Notes under the pieces: model-generated
The model's input: the letters and a program-made list of their open reading frames with translations, nothing else
What the model was told of the DNA's origin: nothing
The model's database searches: none
NCBI GenBank assembly: GCA_903970165.1
Contig: CAJCHZ010000039.1
Span: forward strand, 62,001-126,000
Direction of reading: 5' to 3'
Length of the DNA stretch: 64,000 nt
From: Betaproteobacteria bacterium
GTDB lineage: Bacteria > Acidobacteriota > Terriglobia > Acidiferrales > UBA7541
Program-made: the position numbers and the translations under genes
Part shown: positions 17,674-28,003 of the stretch, in pieces
How positions within the stretch are numbered: position 1 is the stretch's first letter
Layout of the letters: the number at the start of each line of letters is the position of its first letter

Positions 17674-18312
17674 CTAAGGACGAGGCGGCGCCGCCACTTC
17701 GATCCCCTTCAGCGTGAATCGGACGATGCTCTCCACATCGCCCCGCCCGCCGGATTTTTCCACGACTACGCTCAACGTTCGGTTTCCGACGGCCCAGACC
17801 GTGCCGTCGGGAGTATCCGAAATCGGCGCCGAGAATTTCTTCTTGAGAAATACAACCGCAGGCCCCTTGTCTTTCCCGGACACGGCATACGAGATCATGA
17901 AGAGGTGGCCCTCATAGAATTGCGCCGTAAGACCTTGCTCACAACCCGGACGGGCGTGACGCGCCGGCGTACAGTCGGAATCGGGACGGGGAGACAATCC
18001 GTAGATCGAGACATTCTCCCACTGATAGCAATCCCGCCTCGTCTTTGACACGTCCTGGCAAAGCGCTTTGGGATGATTCCCCATAAAAACCGCCAAAGGC
18101 TCTCCTAACGAGTCGCCCTGCAATTCCAAAGGTCTCGGCGGAATCGCGCCCGGGGCCTGGCGCGCCACCAAAGGAATTGCGGCAAAAAGGAATGCCAGAA
18201 CAAGAACAATTGCCTGCGCAAGAAGCACTTGGGCGAAGACAAGCAATGGGCGCGCGAATCGTCGGCGCATGAATGTTGAAGGCATGAACATTGAACTCAA
18301 GAGACTTACCAA
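17674..18312 (-). CDS. Hypothetical exported or membrane-anchored protein
   Basis: A protein of up to 212 residues, not recognised. A basic RRRFARP stretch followed by a hydrophobic segment (about residues 20-47) looks like an uncleaved anchor or signal peptide. The rest is a globular part with four Cys (CQDVSK, RDCYQWE, DCTPARHARPGC) that could form disulfides outside the cell. The start is uncertain: an AAGGAGG lies just upstream of the first codons and several in-frame starts follow, the ATG before RRRF at 18270 being one. Confidence 0.65.
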   Translation of the reverse strand: MVSLLSSMFMPSTFMRRRFARPLLVFAQVLLAQAIVLVLAFLFAAIPLVARQAPGAIPPRPLELQGDSLGEPLAVFMGNHPKALCQDVSKTRRDCYQWENVSIYGLSPRPDSDCTPARHARPGCEQGLTAQFYEGHLFMISYAVSGKDKGPAVVFLKKKFSAPISDTPDGTVWAVGNRTLSVVVEKSGGRGDVESIVRFTLKGIEVAAPPRP

Positions 18313-18342
18313 CCTCCTTCGATGTTGAACACCGGACGCTCT

Positions 18343-19041
18343 CTACTTCAAGGCTTTCTCAATATCCGCGACGGGAATCGCCCCTTCCCGTACAACTTTC
18401 CAGCGGCCGCCGTGCAAGTCAATGATCGTCGAACCCAGCGTCGCGCCGGTCTCGCCGCCATCCAGCACCAGCGGCAGACGTCCGCCGAGCTGCTTGACGA
18501 CCTGTTCGGCGCTGGCGCATGACGGAAATCCTGAAATATTCGCGCTTGTTCCGGTGATTGGCCCGTCGAATTCTGCAATCAACTGCCGCGCGACTTCGCT
18601 TTTCGGCCAACGGAGCGCGACTTTTCCCGTGTTGGCCGTCACTTTCAGCGGCAAGCGCATCGCCGCATCGACCACCAGCGTCAACGCCCCAGGCCAGAAC
18701 TCCTGCGCCAATTTCAGAAAATTCTGCGGAACGTCGCGCGCCAGTTGCGTGGCCTGTTCCAACGAACGCACCAGGATCGGCAAGGCCCGTGTTTCGGGCC
18801 GCCCCTTCACGCGATAAATTTCGTCCACCGCGGCAAGATTAAACGGGTCGGCCGACAGTCCGTAAAACGTATCGGTTGGAATCGCAATCACGCCCCCCCG
18901 CGAAAGAAAACTCGCCGCATATCGCAGCACTTCCGCTTCCGGATTGATCATGTTGATGCGGAGCACTTCAGCCGGCAATTTTTTGGCCTTTGGCGAACCT
19001 GCAAACTCACCCTGACGGAACTGCTTCGCCTTCGATTTCAC
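18343..19041 (-). CDS. L-threonylcarbamoyladenylate synthase (Sua5/YrdC family)
   Basis: A 232-residue YrdC-fold enzyme that makes threonylcarbamoyl-AMP for the t6A37 modification of ANN-decoding tRNAs. The family signatures are visible: IAIPTDTFYGLSADP, then KGRPETRALPILVRS, and TGTSANISG. There is no C-terminal Sua5 domain, so it is of the short TsaC type. The ATG before INPEAEVL (about residue 31) is an alternative start. Confidence 0.92.
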   Translation of the reverse strand: MKSKAKQFRQGEFAGSPKAKKLPAEVLRINMINPEAEVLRYAASFLSRGGVIAIPTDTFYGLSADPFNLAAVDEIYRVKGRPETRALPILVRSLEQATQLARDVPQNFLKLAQEFWPGALTLVVDAAMRLPLKVTANTGKVALRWPKSEVARQLIAEFDGPITGTSANISGFPSCASAEQVVKQLGGRLPLVLDGGETGATLGSTIIDLHGGRWKVVREGAIPVADIEKALK

Positions 19042-19211
19042 TCAATGCGCCGACGCTACCATACCCGTTCAGCCCACGCAATACGAGCCTGTCCCTAGAG
19101 CCTTTCCGTTGGAAAGCCTGCCGCTTTCCTGTGTCGGGCTTAAAAACGTGTGGCTTAGAATGTCCGGTCTAAAATTTCGCTCCGCAACGTGCGCACCAGG
19201 TACAGCATCCA

Positions 19212-20252
<1,041 letters not shown>

Positions 20253-20260
20253 GAGGTCAC

Positions 20261-20677
20261 ATGCAGCAGTTTCGCACATCGCCAGACACCTTCGTCTACG
20301 TCGGCTCCGCGATTCTCTTCCTTCTGCCCTGCACCTTATTCGGCCTTGCCTGCAGGGGCTTGATTCAATCTAAGGCTCGCGCACCGCTTCCCGTGTGGCG
20401 GAAATACTTGGTGATTGGAGCGTTGGGCACGGCAGGCTTAGCGACGATGTTGCACATCGCTTGGAATGCATCCTGGCTCCACAGCGGTGGGAGTCCACAC
20501 GGAATGGGGGCTGGGCCGGGAGTCTGGCAATCGATCGGCCCCTTTCTAGTGTGGACATTCTTGGGCGCAACTGGTCTAAGCCTTTTCGCCAAAGGAAAAG
20601 TGCGAGGTCTGCTGATCGCCTGGGCTGCTTCGATGTTTTTCGTCTTCCAAATGATCTACATGTTGCAGTTTGACTGA
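20261..20677 (+). CDS. Hypothetical four-helix membrane protein
   Basis: A 138-residue protein with four predicted membrane helices at about residues 10-33, 46-68, 88-108 and 115-135. The loops are short and there are no catalytic motifs. A GAGGT ribosome binding site precedes the ATG. The close spacing to the LLM gene suggests co-transcription. Function unknown. Confidence 0.7.
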   Translation: MQQFRTSPDTFVYVGSAILFLLPCTLFGLACRGLIQSKARAPLPVWRKYLVIGALGTAGLATMLHIAWNASWLHSGGSPHGMGAGPGVWQSIGPFLVWTFLGATGLSLFAKGKVRGLLIAWAASMFFVFQMIYMLQFD

Positions 20678-20747
20678 GACTTAGCTGCGAGAGTTCCCGA
20701 TAGAGGGATTACCTTCAAGGGCCCGAAATTTGTTACGCTCCCCTAGG

Positions 20748-21764
20748 ATGGCCACGCCAGGCAAACCCGCCCGCAACGCACCAACAGCTCCCGCGTCTGC
20801 ACCTGGAGTCCTGACCGGCCGCGACAACCGGTGGTTGAAACAGTTCCGCACCGCTCTTCGCGGCGGTTTGCCCACGGAATCCGGCGCCGTCGGCGTCGAA
20901 GGTGTCCGCCTCGTCGAAGAAGCGCTCCGTTCCGCCTGCCCAATCGAAGCAGTTCTCTTCAGCGAGTCCGGCGAGCGCCACCACGAGCGCCTCGCTCCCT
21001 ATGTTGACCGCCCCGAGATCGCTTTTCCCGTTCTTCGCACCACCGACCGCCTGTTCGAAGGCCTCGCCGACACGGAACATCCTCAAGGCGTAGCCGCACT
21101 GGTCCAACCGCGCACCGCCACTCTGGATGACTTGCTTCGTGCGCCCGTGAACGCCTGCGCGCCCCTTCTGGTGGTCCTGGCCGGGGTCCAGGATCCCGGC
21201 AACGTCGGGACCATCCTGCGCACCGCGGCGGCCTTCGGAGCCACGGGCGCAGTCACCGCGGCTTCCGGCCAATCCGGCACAGCCAGTCCCTTTTCACCAA
21301 AAGCCCTGCGCGCCTCTGCGGGCGCCGCTCTGCATCTGCCAATTCTGCCCGGAATGTCGCTCGCCATTCTCTTAACCCAACTGAAGATCGCTAACGTCCA
21401 AACCCTAGCTTCCTCCGTCCACGACGCCCCCGCGAGCGAGCGCAGCGATCACGAAATTGTGGCAACAGGCTTTAGCCTGTCCCCTGCCACGGCGGATACA
21501 TTTCGCACAGCAGTTCACTCGGACAGCACCGCTCCCCTCCTCCCCTGGGAAGTCGACTGGTGCGAACCGGTCGCTCTCCTGGTCGGCAACGAAGGCTCCG
21601 GCCTCCCCAAAGAAGTCGAACGCAGCGCCGACGCCCGCATTCGCATCCCAATGGCCAGCGGCATCGAATCACTGAACGCTGCGGCAGCCGCAGCGGTCCT
21701 CTTCTACGAAGCCGCGCGCCAGCGCAATTCCTTGCCCACGGAAAAAGGCAAGCTGAAACCATGA
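20748..21764 (+). CDS. TrmH/SpoU-family RNA 2'-O-methyltransferase
   Basis: A SPOUT-fold methyltransferase of about 338 residues. Motif 1 is GNVGTILRTAAAFGATG, motif 2 VALLVGNEGSGLP, and motif 3 IPMASGIESLNAAAAAAVL. The N-terminal part is an RNA-binding substrate domain (NRWLKQFRTAL, VEGVRLVEEAL). The target, rRNA or tRNA, cannot be told from sequence. The ATG at 20748 is preferred over an upstream TTG at 20730. The stop overlaps the rarA start as ATGA. Confidence 0.92.
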   Translation: MATPGKPARNAPTAPASAPGVLTGRDNRWLKQFRTALRGGLPTESGAVGVEGVRLVEEALRSACPIEAVLFSESGERHHERLAPYVDRPEIAFPVLRTTDRLFEGLADTEHPQGVAALVQPRTATLDDLLRAPVNACAPLLVVLAGVQDPGNVGTILRTAAAFGATGAVTAASGQSGTASPFSPKALRASAGAALHLPILPGMSLAILLTQLKIANVQTLASSVHDAPASERSDHEIVATGFSLSPATADTFRTAVHSDSTAPLLPWEVDWCEPVALLVGNEGSGLPKEVERSADARIRIPMASGIESLNAAAAAAVLFYEAARQRNSLPTEKGKLKP

Positions 21765-23107
21765 GCCTCTTCTCCAAACTCCCACAACCCGCCATCGAAG
21801 ACTCGGCTCATCAGCCGCTCGCAGAACGCATGCGCCCGCGCACACTTGACGAATTCATCGGCCAGGAAAAACTCCTCGGTCCCGGCAAGCCGCTCCGCCA
21901 GCAGATCGAAAACGATTCCATCACCTCGATGCTCTTGTGGGGTCCGCCTGGCTGCGGCAAGACAACGCTCGCGCGGATGATTGCGCGACTCACGCGCTCA
22001 GAATTTGTCGCCTTCAGCGCCGTTTTGGCCGGCATCAAGGAAATCAAAGAGGTCATGGCCGCCTCCGAACACAAATCCCACGCCGGCCAGCGCACCATTG
22101 TTTTCGTAGACGAAGTCCACCGCTTCAACAAAGCCCAACAGGACGCTTTCCTTCCTTACGTCGAAGCGGGCCACATCACGTTCATTGGCGCGACCACAGA
22201 AAATCCTTCCTTCGAAGTCATCTCCCCGCTTCTTTCGCGCACCAAGGTCTACGTTCTCGAGCCGCTCACCACGTCGCAAATCGTCGAACTTCTTCGACGC
22301 GCTCTCGCCGACAAAGAACACGGCTTCGGCAACGAAAATGTCGCGGCCACCGACGACGTCCTTTTCCGCATCGCCTCCTTCGCCAACGGCGACGCCCGCT
22401 CCGCCTACAACACGCTTGAGCTATCTGCGCGCAGCGCCAAGCCTGCCGCGTCTGGCGCACGCACGATCACCCGCGAACTCCTCGAAGATGTCCTCCAACG
22501 CAAACTCCTCCGCTACGACAAAGCCGGCGAAGAACACTTCAACCTGATCTCCGCGCTGCACAAATCCGTGCGCAACTCCGATCCTGACGCCGCGCTCTAC
22601 TGGCTGGCCCGCATGATCGAATCCGGCGAAGACGCGCTCTATCTCGCCCGCCGTATGGTGCGCATGGCTAGTGAAGACATCGGCCTCGCTGAACCCGGCG
22701 CGCTGGCCGTAACCCTCGCGGCCAAAGACGCTTTCGACTTTCTCGGCGCGCCCGAAGGCCATCTCGCGCTGGCGCAAGCCGCTGTCTATCTGGCGCTCGC
22801 GCCTAAGTCCAATGCCGTTTACACTTCCTACGGCGAAGTCTTGGATGACGTTCACAAAACCGAGGCCGACCCCGTGCCTCTCCATCTCCGCAACGCCGCC
22901 ACGGGCCTCATGAAAAATGTTGGCTACGGCCAAGGCTACAAATACGCCCACGACTACGACAACAAACTCACCGACATGACCTGCCTCCCCGACAACCTTG
23001 CCGATCGCACGTATTACAAACCCACCGACCAGGGCTTCGAGCAACGCCTCCGTGCCCGCCTCGACGAGATTCGCAAGCTAAAGTCCCGCGGAGCCTCGGA
23101 TGTTTAG
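21761..23107 (+). CDS. rarA: Replication-associated recombination protein A
   Basis: A 448-residue AAA+ ATPase of the MgsA/RarA/WRNIP1 family, acting at stalled replication forks. It has MRPRTLDEFIGQEKLL, Walker A GPPGCGKTT, and a DEVHRFNKAQQDAFLPYVE Walker B region. Sensor 1 is GATTENPSFE. The C-terminal tetramerisation domain is intact (GHLALAQAAVYLALAPKSNA). The ATG at 21761 overlaps the methyltransferase stop, implying translational coupling. Confidence 0.95.
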   Translation: MSLFSKLPQPAIEDSAHQPLAERMRPRTLDEFIGQEKLLGPGKPLRQQIENDSITSMLLWGPPGCGKTTLARMIARLTRSEFVAFSAVLAGIKEIKEVMAASEHKSHAGQRTIVFVDEVHRFNKAQQDAFLPYVEAGHITFIGATTENPSFEVISPLLSRTKVYVLEPLTTSQIVELLRRALADKEHGFGNENVAATDDVLFRIASFANGDARSAYNTLELSARSAKPAASGARTITRELLEDVLQRKLLRYDKAGEEHFNLISALHKSVRNSDPDAALYWLARMIESGEDALYLARRMVRMASEDIGLAEPGALAVTLAAKDAFDFLGAPEGHLALAQAAVYLALAPKSNAVYTSYGEVLDDVHKTEADPVPLHLRNAATGLMKNVGYGQGYKYAHDYDNKLTDMTCLPDNLADRTYYKPTDQGFEQRLRARLDEIRKLKSRGASDV

Positions 23108-24143
23108 TTCGTCCCAGCAATCAAGTGTAGTCCCCCGACCAAATGTCATTCTGAGCGCAGCGAAGAATCTCTCTTCGGGTCTGAAACGGCGACGCGCCTC
23201 AAATCTGCCATGCCGGGCGAAGCGAGGGATCTGTTTTTTCTTCCTCTTCTTGGCGCTCGTAGTGCTTCCCGTAAGCTCCGAGCCGAATCGTCCGAAAATC
23301 CTTGGTATAGCGTGCGTGCAGATTTTCTACTCCGATCTCGTCACCGCGAAGGATTTTTACGAAAAGGTCGGTGCAATGCGCGCGAACTACACGACGTCTG
23401 ATTTGCCAGAACAGGATGATGCCCGTCCAGCCTGCAACACGGTTGAACGTTTTCGACGCCGAGAAGAACAAGTCATCTTGATCAAATATTCTGCGTCCGC
23501 CCCTGCAAGTCACGTCGGCAAAATCGTCTTCCGCGTGTCGCATGCAAAAAAACTCCAGCGCTGTTTGTCCGCGCAAGGTGTGCAAACACTTTCTGCGGCC
23601 TCGGCTCTTGGATATTTTGAGATCGTCGATCCCGGAGGTCAACAAATCGGGTTCCTGCAGCAATCCCGTAAGGATGGCTGGAATAAAGACATGCTTCCCG
23701 CGCTACCGGAGGTCATTCTTGCCGGCTTCATCGTTCACGACCGCGCCGCCACCGAACACTTCTACAAGGACATTCTCGGCTTCCCCCCCTACTGGCACGG
23801 CGGCATGAAGGACGACGGCAAGGATGACTGGGTCTCTCTGCAGGTCCCCGACGGTACCGACTGGATCGAACTAATGGTCAACGTCGACGCCAATCCTGAT
23901 CAGCAGCTCCGCGGCATCATGAATCACATCGCCATCAGCGTTACCGACATTCATGCCACCGAACAACGCCTCAAAGAAGCGGGCCTCAACCTGGCCGAAC
24001 AACCCGAAATCGGCCGCGACGGCAAATGGCAACTCAACGTCTACGACCCCGACCAAACCCGCATCGAATTCATGGAATTCAAACCAGTACAAAAACCCTG
24101 CTGTTCCGAATTCACAGCCCCGCACCCGAGACCCAAACAATGA
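23100..24143 (+). CDS. Exported two-domain VOC (glyoxalase-fold) protein 1
   Basis: A 347-residue open frame. Residues 44-60 are a hydrophobic signal or anchor. Two VOC modules follow (about 66-190 and 195-325), with metal-site-type residues in NHIAISV and RIEFMEF. The C-terminus ends in KPCCSEFTAPHP. It shares this layout with the next gene. Residues about 15-45 come from a dispersed repeat, so the true start may differ. The ATG at 23100 overlaps the end of rarA by eight bases. The ligand or enzymatic activity is unknown. Confidence 0.8.
   Translation: MFSSSQQSSVVPRPNVILSAAKNLSSGLKRRRASNLPCRAKRGICFFFLFLALVVLPVSSEPNRPKILGIACVQIFYSDLVTAKDFYEKVGAMRANYTTSDLPEQDDARPACNTVERFRRREEQVILIKYSASAPASHVGKIVFRVSHAKKLQRCLSAQGVQTLSAASALGYFEIVDPGGQQIGFLQQSRKDGWNKDMLPALPEVILAGFIVHDRAATEHFYKDILGFPPYWHGGMKDDGKDDWVSLQVPDGTDWIELMVNVDANPDQQLRGIMNHIAISVTDIHATEQRLKEAGLNLAEQPEIGRDGKWQLNVYDPDQTRIEFMEFKPVQKPCCSEFTAPHPRPKQ
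23143..23235. repeat. Dispersed repeat embedded in the VOC protein N-terminus
   Basis: The stretch begins GTCATTCTGAGCGCAGCGAA and ends in GCGAAGCGAGGGATCTG. This text is familiar from many bacterial genomes, where it is translated as VILSAAKNLSS and RAKRGIC. It lies inside the first 45 codons of the VOC gene. Confidence 0.6.
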
Positions 24144-24209
24144 CTCGCGCTCGCCTTGAAGAACCTCCCACGCTAAAATCATATTCGGCATCAAACATGA
24201 GGTAATCGC

Positions 24210-25166
24210 ATGAAGAAAAGCGCACTACTGCTCGCCTGTCTCCTTCTGTGCCTCTCCGCCGGGGCCTCGCGCAAGCCGCCCAAGCGCCCGCGCATACTGG
24301 CCCTCGCCGGCGTCACCATTTACGTTTCCGATGTGGAATCGGCGCACAAATTCTATCGGAACCTCGTTGATCCCGATCACACCTGCGATTACTGCGAGAG
24401 CGTCCCGATTCCGTTCCTCTTTCTGCCGAGCGGCCAGCGTATCCATTTTGAAAAAATGCCCTCGCCTCCCCCTTCGGACCTCATGGCGGACATATCCTTT
24501 CTCACCGAAGACCTCGAGGCATTCAAACGCTACCTGGACTACAAGAAGATTGACTTCGAAGAAGTGAAGCAAAAACACACCGGCGATCTCGTTCGTCTCT
24601 TGCTTCAGGACCCCGAGGGGCATCACCTCTCGATCACCGACGCCTACAACCTGGCCAACTCCGACGACCTGAATCACGGCCTGCCCCCGGCCTATCCCCC
24701 GAATCCCACGCGAATCATTCACGCAGGCTTTGTCGTCAACGACCGCGACGCCATCAACCGTTTCTATGTGGATCTTCTCGGCTTTCGCCCTTACTGGCAC
24801 GGCGGCATGAAAGAAGGCACGGACGACTGGGTCGCCATGCAAGTTCCCGACGGCACCGACTGGGTCGAGTACATGCTCCACATTTCGCCAACCGCCGACA
24901 AACATACACTCGGCGTCATGAATCACATCGCCATCGGCGTCACAGACATTCACGTCATCGATCAAAAACTCATCGCCTCTAGCCCCAAGCCCGCCGAAGA
25001 ACCCAAAGTCGGCCGCGACGGCAAATGGCAACTGAACCTGTACGACGCCGACCAAACCCGCACCGAATTTATGGAATTCACTCCCAAGGAAAAGCCTTGC
25101 TGTTCCGACTTCACCGGCCCCCACCCTGATCCGCTGACCGGAGCGAGAGCGCGCTCGAACCCATGA
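24210..25166 (+). CDS. Exported two-domain VOC (glyoxalase-fold) protein 2
   Basis: A 318-residue paralogue of the preceding protein with a clean signal peptide (MKKSALLLACLLLCLSAGAS). VOC modules lie at about 30-155 and 165-290. Shared blocks include PYWHGGMK, VPDGTDW, GVMNHIAI, VGRDGKWQLN and the C-terminal KPCCSDFTGPHP. A CEYC-like pair (DYCES) is present in domain 1. The stop overlaps the next gene as ATGA, so it is coupled to the beta-propeller-like gene. Role unknown. Confidence 0.85.
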   Translation: MKKSALLLACLLLCLSAGASRKPPKRPRILALAGVTIYVSDVESAHKFYRNLVDPDHTCDYCESVPIPFLFLPSGQRIHFEKMPSPPPSDLMADISFLTEDLEAFKRYLDYKKIDFEEVKQKHTGDLVRLLLQDPEGHHLSITDAYNLANSDDLNHGLPPAYPPNPTRIIHAGFVVNDRDAINRFYVDLLGFRPYWHGGMKEGTDDWVAMQVPDGTDWVEYMLHISPTADKHTLGVMNHIAIGVTDIHVIDQKLIASSPKPAEEPKVGRDGKWQLNLYDADQTRTEFMEFTPKEKPCCSDFTGPHPDPLTGARARSNP

Positions 25167-26317
25167 GCTGTTTCCACCCCACAGGCCCGAATCGCTGGCT
25201 CGCGCAGTTTTGCGCGTTGATTCTCTTCTTGCACGGTTGCCTTTCTGCCCCCTTTGCCGCCCGCGCGCAGGACCTCGATAAGCCTTTGCAAAATATCGAC
25301 GAAGAGGTCACCGCCTTCAGCTTCGCGCCCGACGGCCGCATCGTCTTTTCCGTTCGTCACAACATCAAAACCAAGAAATACGACCTCCAGCACGACGATA
25401 TCTGGATTCAGGAAACGGGCGGCAAGCGCCGTAAAATTTTCCAGGGCGATAAATTTACGCGGGGCGACCAGCTTTTCTCCTACGCCGTGGATACCTTCCA
25501 CTGGTCGCCCAACGGCCGCATGCTGCTCGCGCAACTTTTCACCACCACCGTCGTTGACGAAAGCAGCCGCCCCGAGGACTCCTTCACCGTGCTGGCCCTC
25601 GAAGACAGCGGCAAGGAAATCCACATCGGCAAACTCGAAAGTGTCATCAAAGACGCCTACAACGCCACGTTTCTACAGGACAACGCCACGGTCGTCTATC
25701 TGACCGAAGAGGTGAAGCCGCATATCCTCTTCTCTTTCAAATACACCAATATCGCCACCGGCCCCGCTGGCCTCGCGTTCGAGGGCCGCACCTTCATCGA
25801 CTCCGACCGCCTTCCCTTCACCAACGCCGCTATCGCCGTCGAACGCGATCGCGCTCTCTCCGGCCCGCCGCGTCTCCAACGCCTCGAGCTGTTGGCCCAG
25901 GACAACAAGGAACTCGCCACTCTCGACGATTACCTGGGCGGCCTCTCCGTTTCTCCCAGCGGCAAAAAAGTCGCTTACTTCATCGACCGCGAAATTCTCG
26001 AAGTGCGCGACCTCACCGCTCCCGATCATTTCGCGCGCCTTCGCGTAGGCTTGGGCGTCTTCCACTGGAGCCCCGACGAAAGTCGCATTCTGCTAAAACG
26101 AGCCGTCGAGCGAAAATCGGGTGACCTCGTCTGGATCAACCTGCCCCCGCTCCCCGCGCAAAAGCCCGGCGCAGAAGTTCTCGTCCTGCAGCCCACGCCG
26201 CAGGCAATCCTCCACGGCATCTCTATCCGCGAGTTCAACATTTCCCCCGACGGACGTTTCCTCGCGGTTGTCCTCCCTGGCCGCCGCAACCTCGAACTTT
26301 TCCCGCTTCCCAATTGA
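25163..26317 (+). CDS. Exported beta-propeller-like (TolB/PD40-like) protein
   Basis: A 384-residue protein with a signal peptide ending near AARAQ (residue 36). The body has repeating blades of the form FSFAPDGRIVFS, FHWSPNGRMLL, LSVSPSGKKVAY, FHWSPDESRILL and FNISPDGRFLA. These match the WD40-like PD40/TolB repeat. It overlaps the upstream VOC gene by four bases. It may bind a ligand or partner in the periplasm; no catalytic residues were identified. Confidence 0.8.
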   Translation: MSCFHPTGPNRWLAQFCALILFLHGCLSAPFAARAQDLDKPLQNIDEEVTAFSFAPDGRIVFSVRHNIKTKKYDLQHDDIWIQETGGKRRKIFQGDKFTRGDQLFSYAVDTFHWSPNGRMLLAQLFTTTVVDESSRPEDSFTVLALEDSGKEIHIGKLESVIKDAYNATFLQDNATVVYLTEEVKPHILFSFKYTNIATGPAGLAFEGRTFIDSDRLPFTNAAIAVERDRALSGPPRLQRLELLAQDNKELATLDDYLGGLSVSPSGKKVAYFIDREILEVRDLTAPDHFARLRVGLGVFHWSPDESRILLKRAVERKSGDLVWINLPPLPAQKPGAEVLVLQPTPQAILHGISIREFNISPDGRFLAVVLPGRRNLELFPLPN

Positions 26318-26357
26318 GGCAGCACTCGGGCGTCCGGCGCATCTTCCGGGCACCAAA

Positions 26358-26400
26358 ATAAAAATCCCGCGAAAACCTCACGCGGGTTGCCCTGCTTTTT
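26358..26400. terminator. Bidirectional intrinsic terminator
   Basis: A CCCGCG (26366-26371) / CGCGGG (26381-26386) stem has an A-rich run on its left and a T-rich run a few bases to its right. It lies between convergent genes and can serve both strands. Confidence 0.65.
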
Positions 26401-26416
26401 TGTTCTATTCCTTCAC

Positions 26417-26857
26417 TCACTGCAATTCCTTACTTCGATTCCGATGCTCCACCAAAAAACACGCATCCTCAACCACAATCAAACCAGCCTCCCGAGCTTT
26501 CTCAGCTGCTGCCGCATTCTCAATTCCCAACTGCAGCCACACAACTTTCGCACCGACGCGAATAGCGCTATCCACTACCGGCGGCACATCTTCCGCCCGG
26601 CGAAACACATCCACAATCTCAATCGCCTTCGGCACATCCTCGAGTCGTGCGTAACATTTCTCGCCCAGCACTTCCTCTTCGTTCGGATTCACCGGAATAA
26701 TTGTATAGCCGGCGTCCTGAACGTATTTCGCCACGCCAAAGCTAGGCCGCATCGCATCGGCAGACAATCCAACCACGGCAACGGTTTTGTATTGTTTCAG
26801 AATAGCGAGGATCGTATCGTCTCTGGCTGGAACGCCATCGGGAAGGAGCACTCTCAT
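26417..26857 (-). CDS. CoA-binding domain protein (YccU family)
   Basis: A 146-residue Rossmann-like CoA-binding protein. The nucleotide loop is VAVVGLSADAMRPSFGVAKY. The segments IIPVNPNEEEVLGEK and VVWLQLGIENAAAAEKAREAG are those of YccU/CoA_binding_2 proteins. The ATG at 26857 overlaps the hisC stop as ATGA and is preferred to a start 21 codons earlier. The biochemical role of the family is not settled. Confidence 0.9.
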   Translation of the reverse strand: MRVLLPDGVPARDDTILAILKQYKTVAVVGLSADAMRPSFGVAKYVQDAGYTIIPVNPNEEEVLGEKCYARLEDVPKAIEIVDVFRRAEDVPPVVDSAIRVGAKVVWLQLGIENAAAAEKAREAGLIVVEDACFLVEHRNRSKELQ

Positions 26858-27984
26858 CGCGCAGCCAACTCGCTTTTTCCGGCGCGTCTCGTCAAAATCT
26901 GTGACATAGCCATAAGGCATTTTTCGTTTTCTTCCGCGGTTCCAATCGAGATGCGAATCCCTTCAGGAAGCCCCATCCATCCCAGCGGCCGTACAATCAC
27001 GCCGGCCTGCAATAGTTCATCGCAGATTTTCTTTGCCCCCGGCCCCACTTCCAGAAAAATAAAATTCGTTTCGCTCGTCACGGGCCGCAATCCCAGCGCG
27101 CGCAAACCCTCCGTCAACCTCGCGCGTTCGATCGCGTTCGACTCAATGCACCGGGCCACATGTTCGCGGTCATCAATAGCGGCGAGCGCCGCGGCTTGCG
27201 CTATTCCCGAAGTATTGAACGGCGTCTTCAATTTGTTCATCGCCGCCAGCAATTCCGGCTGCCCAATCGCAAACCCAATGCGCATGCCCGCCAGCCCATA
27301 CACCTTTGAGAATGTCCGGAGAATCAGCAAGTTCCCGCGCCGCCGAAAAATCTCTTCCGTCTTTCGCCGGTTTAAGCTCGGCGCGTAGTGGACGTACGCC
27401 TCATCCAGCACCACCAGCACACTCTCCGGCACGCGTCCAAGAAAATCCTCCAACTCCGCCAGCGTGAACGCCGTCCCTGTCGGATTGTTTGGATTCGCCA
27501 GATAAATCACGCGCGTTTTCGGCGTAATCGCCTTCGCCATCGCGTCCAGATCAAAGGCGAAATGTTTCTGCGGCACCAACACTAACTCCGCGCCGCTCGC
27601 CCGTATTGCCACGGAAAACGGCGCGTAGCTTCCAAACGAAGTCAGCCCCTGCAAACCCGCGCGCAGCATCACGCGCGAAACCAGATCAATAATCTCGCTG
27701 GAGCCCAGCCCGACAAAAAGTTCGTCCGCCGCAAGCCCCGTCCGCGCCGCCAGCGTCTCGCGCAACAAGTGCGACCCGCCGTCCGGATAACGGTGCGCTT
27801 CATTTAGCGCCCGCTTCGCCGCTTCCAGCGCCTTCGGCGAAGGTCCCAGCGGATTCTCATTCGACGCAAGCTTCACCGCGCGAATCTTTAGTTCGCGTTC
27901 GACTTCCTCAATCGGTCTGCCCGGCACGTACACCGGTAGCCCACGAATATAATCTGGTATCAAATCCTCAATCGTCCGCGTCAT
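26854..27984 (-). CDS. hisC: Histidinol-phosphate aminotransferase
   Basis: A 376-residue PLP-dependent class I/II aminotransferase that converts imidazole-acetol phosphate to histidinol phosphate. It has LASNENPLGPSPKA, YPDGG, YLANPNNPTG, the VLDEAYVHYAP segment, and the PLP Lys in RTFSKVYGLAGMRIG. The ATG at 27984 gives the canonical MTRTIEDLIPDYIRGL start. Other his genes are not nearby, so it is a stand-alone copy. Related enzymes can also act on aromatic amino acids. Confidence 0.93.
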   Translation of the reverse strand: MTRTIEDLIPDYIRGLPVYVPGRPIEEVERELKIRAVKLASNENPLGPSPKALEAAKRALNEAHRYPDGGSHLLRETLAARTGLAADELFVGLGSSEIIDLVSRVMLRAGLQGLTSFGSYAPFSVAIRASGAELVLVPQKHFAFDLDAMAKAITPKTRVIYLANPNNPTGTAFTLAELEDFLGRVPESVLVVLDEAYVHYAPSLNRRKTEEIFRRRGNLLILRTFSKVYGLAGMRIGFAIGQPELLAAMNKLKTPFNTSGIAQAAALAAIDDREHVARCIESNAIERARLTEGLRALGLRPVTSETNFIFLEVGPGAKKICDELLQAGVIVRPLGWMGLPEGIRISIGTAEENEKCLMAMSQILTRRAGKSELAAR

Positions 27985-28003
27985 GTTCCCCAATTCCGCT
28001 GCT

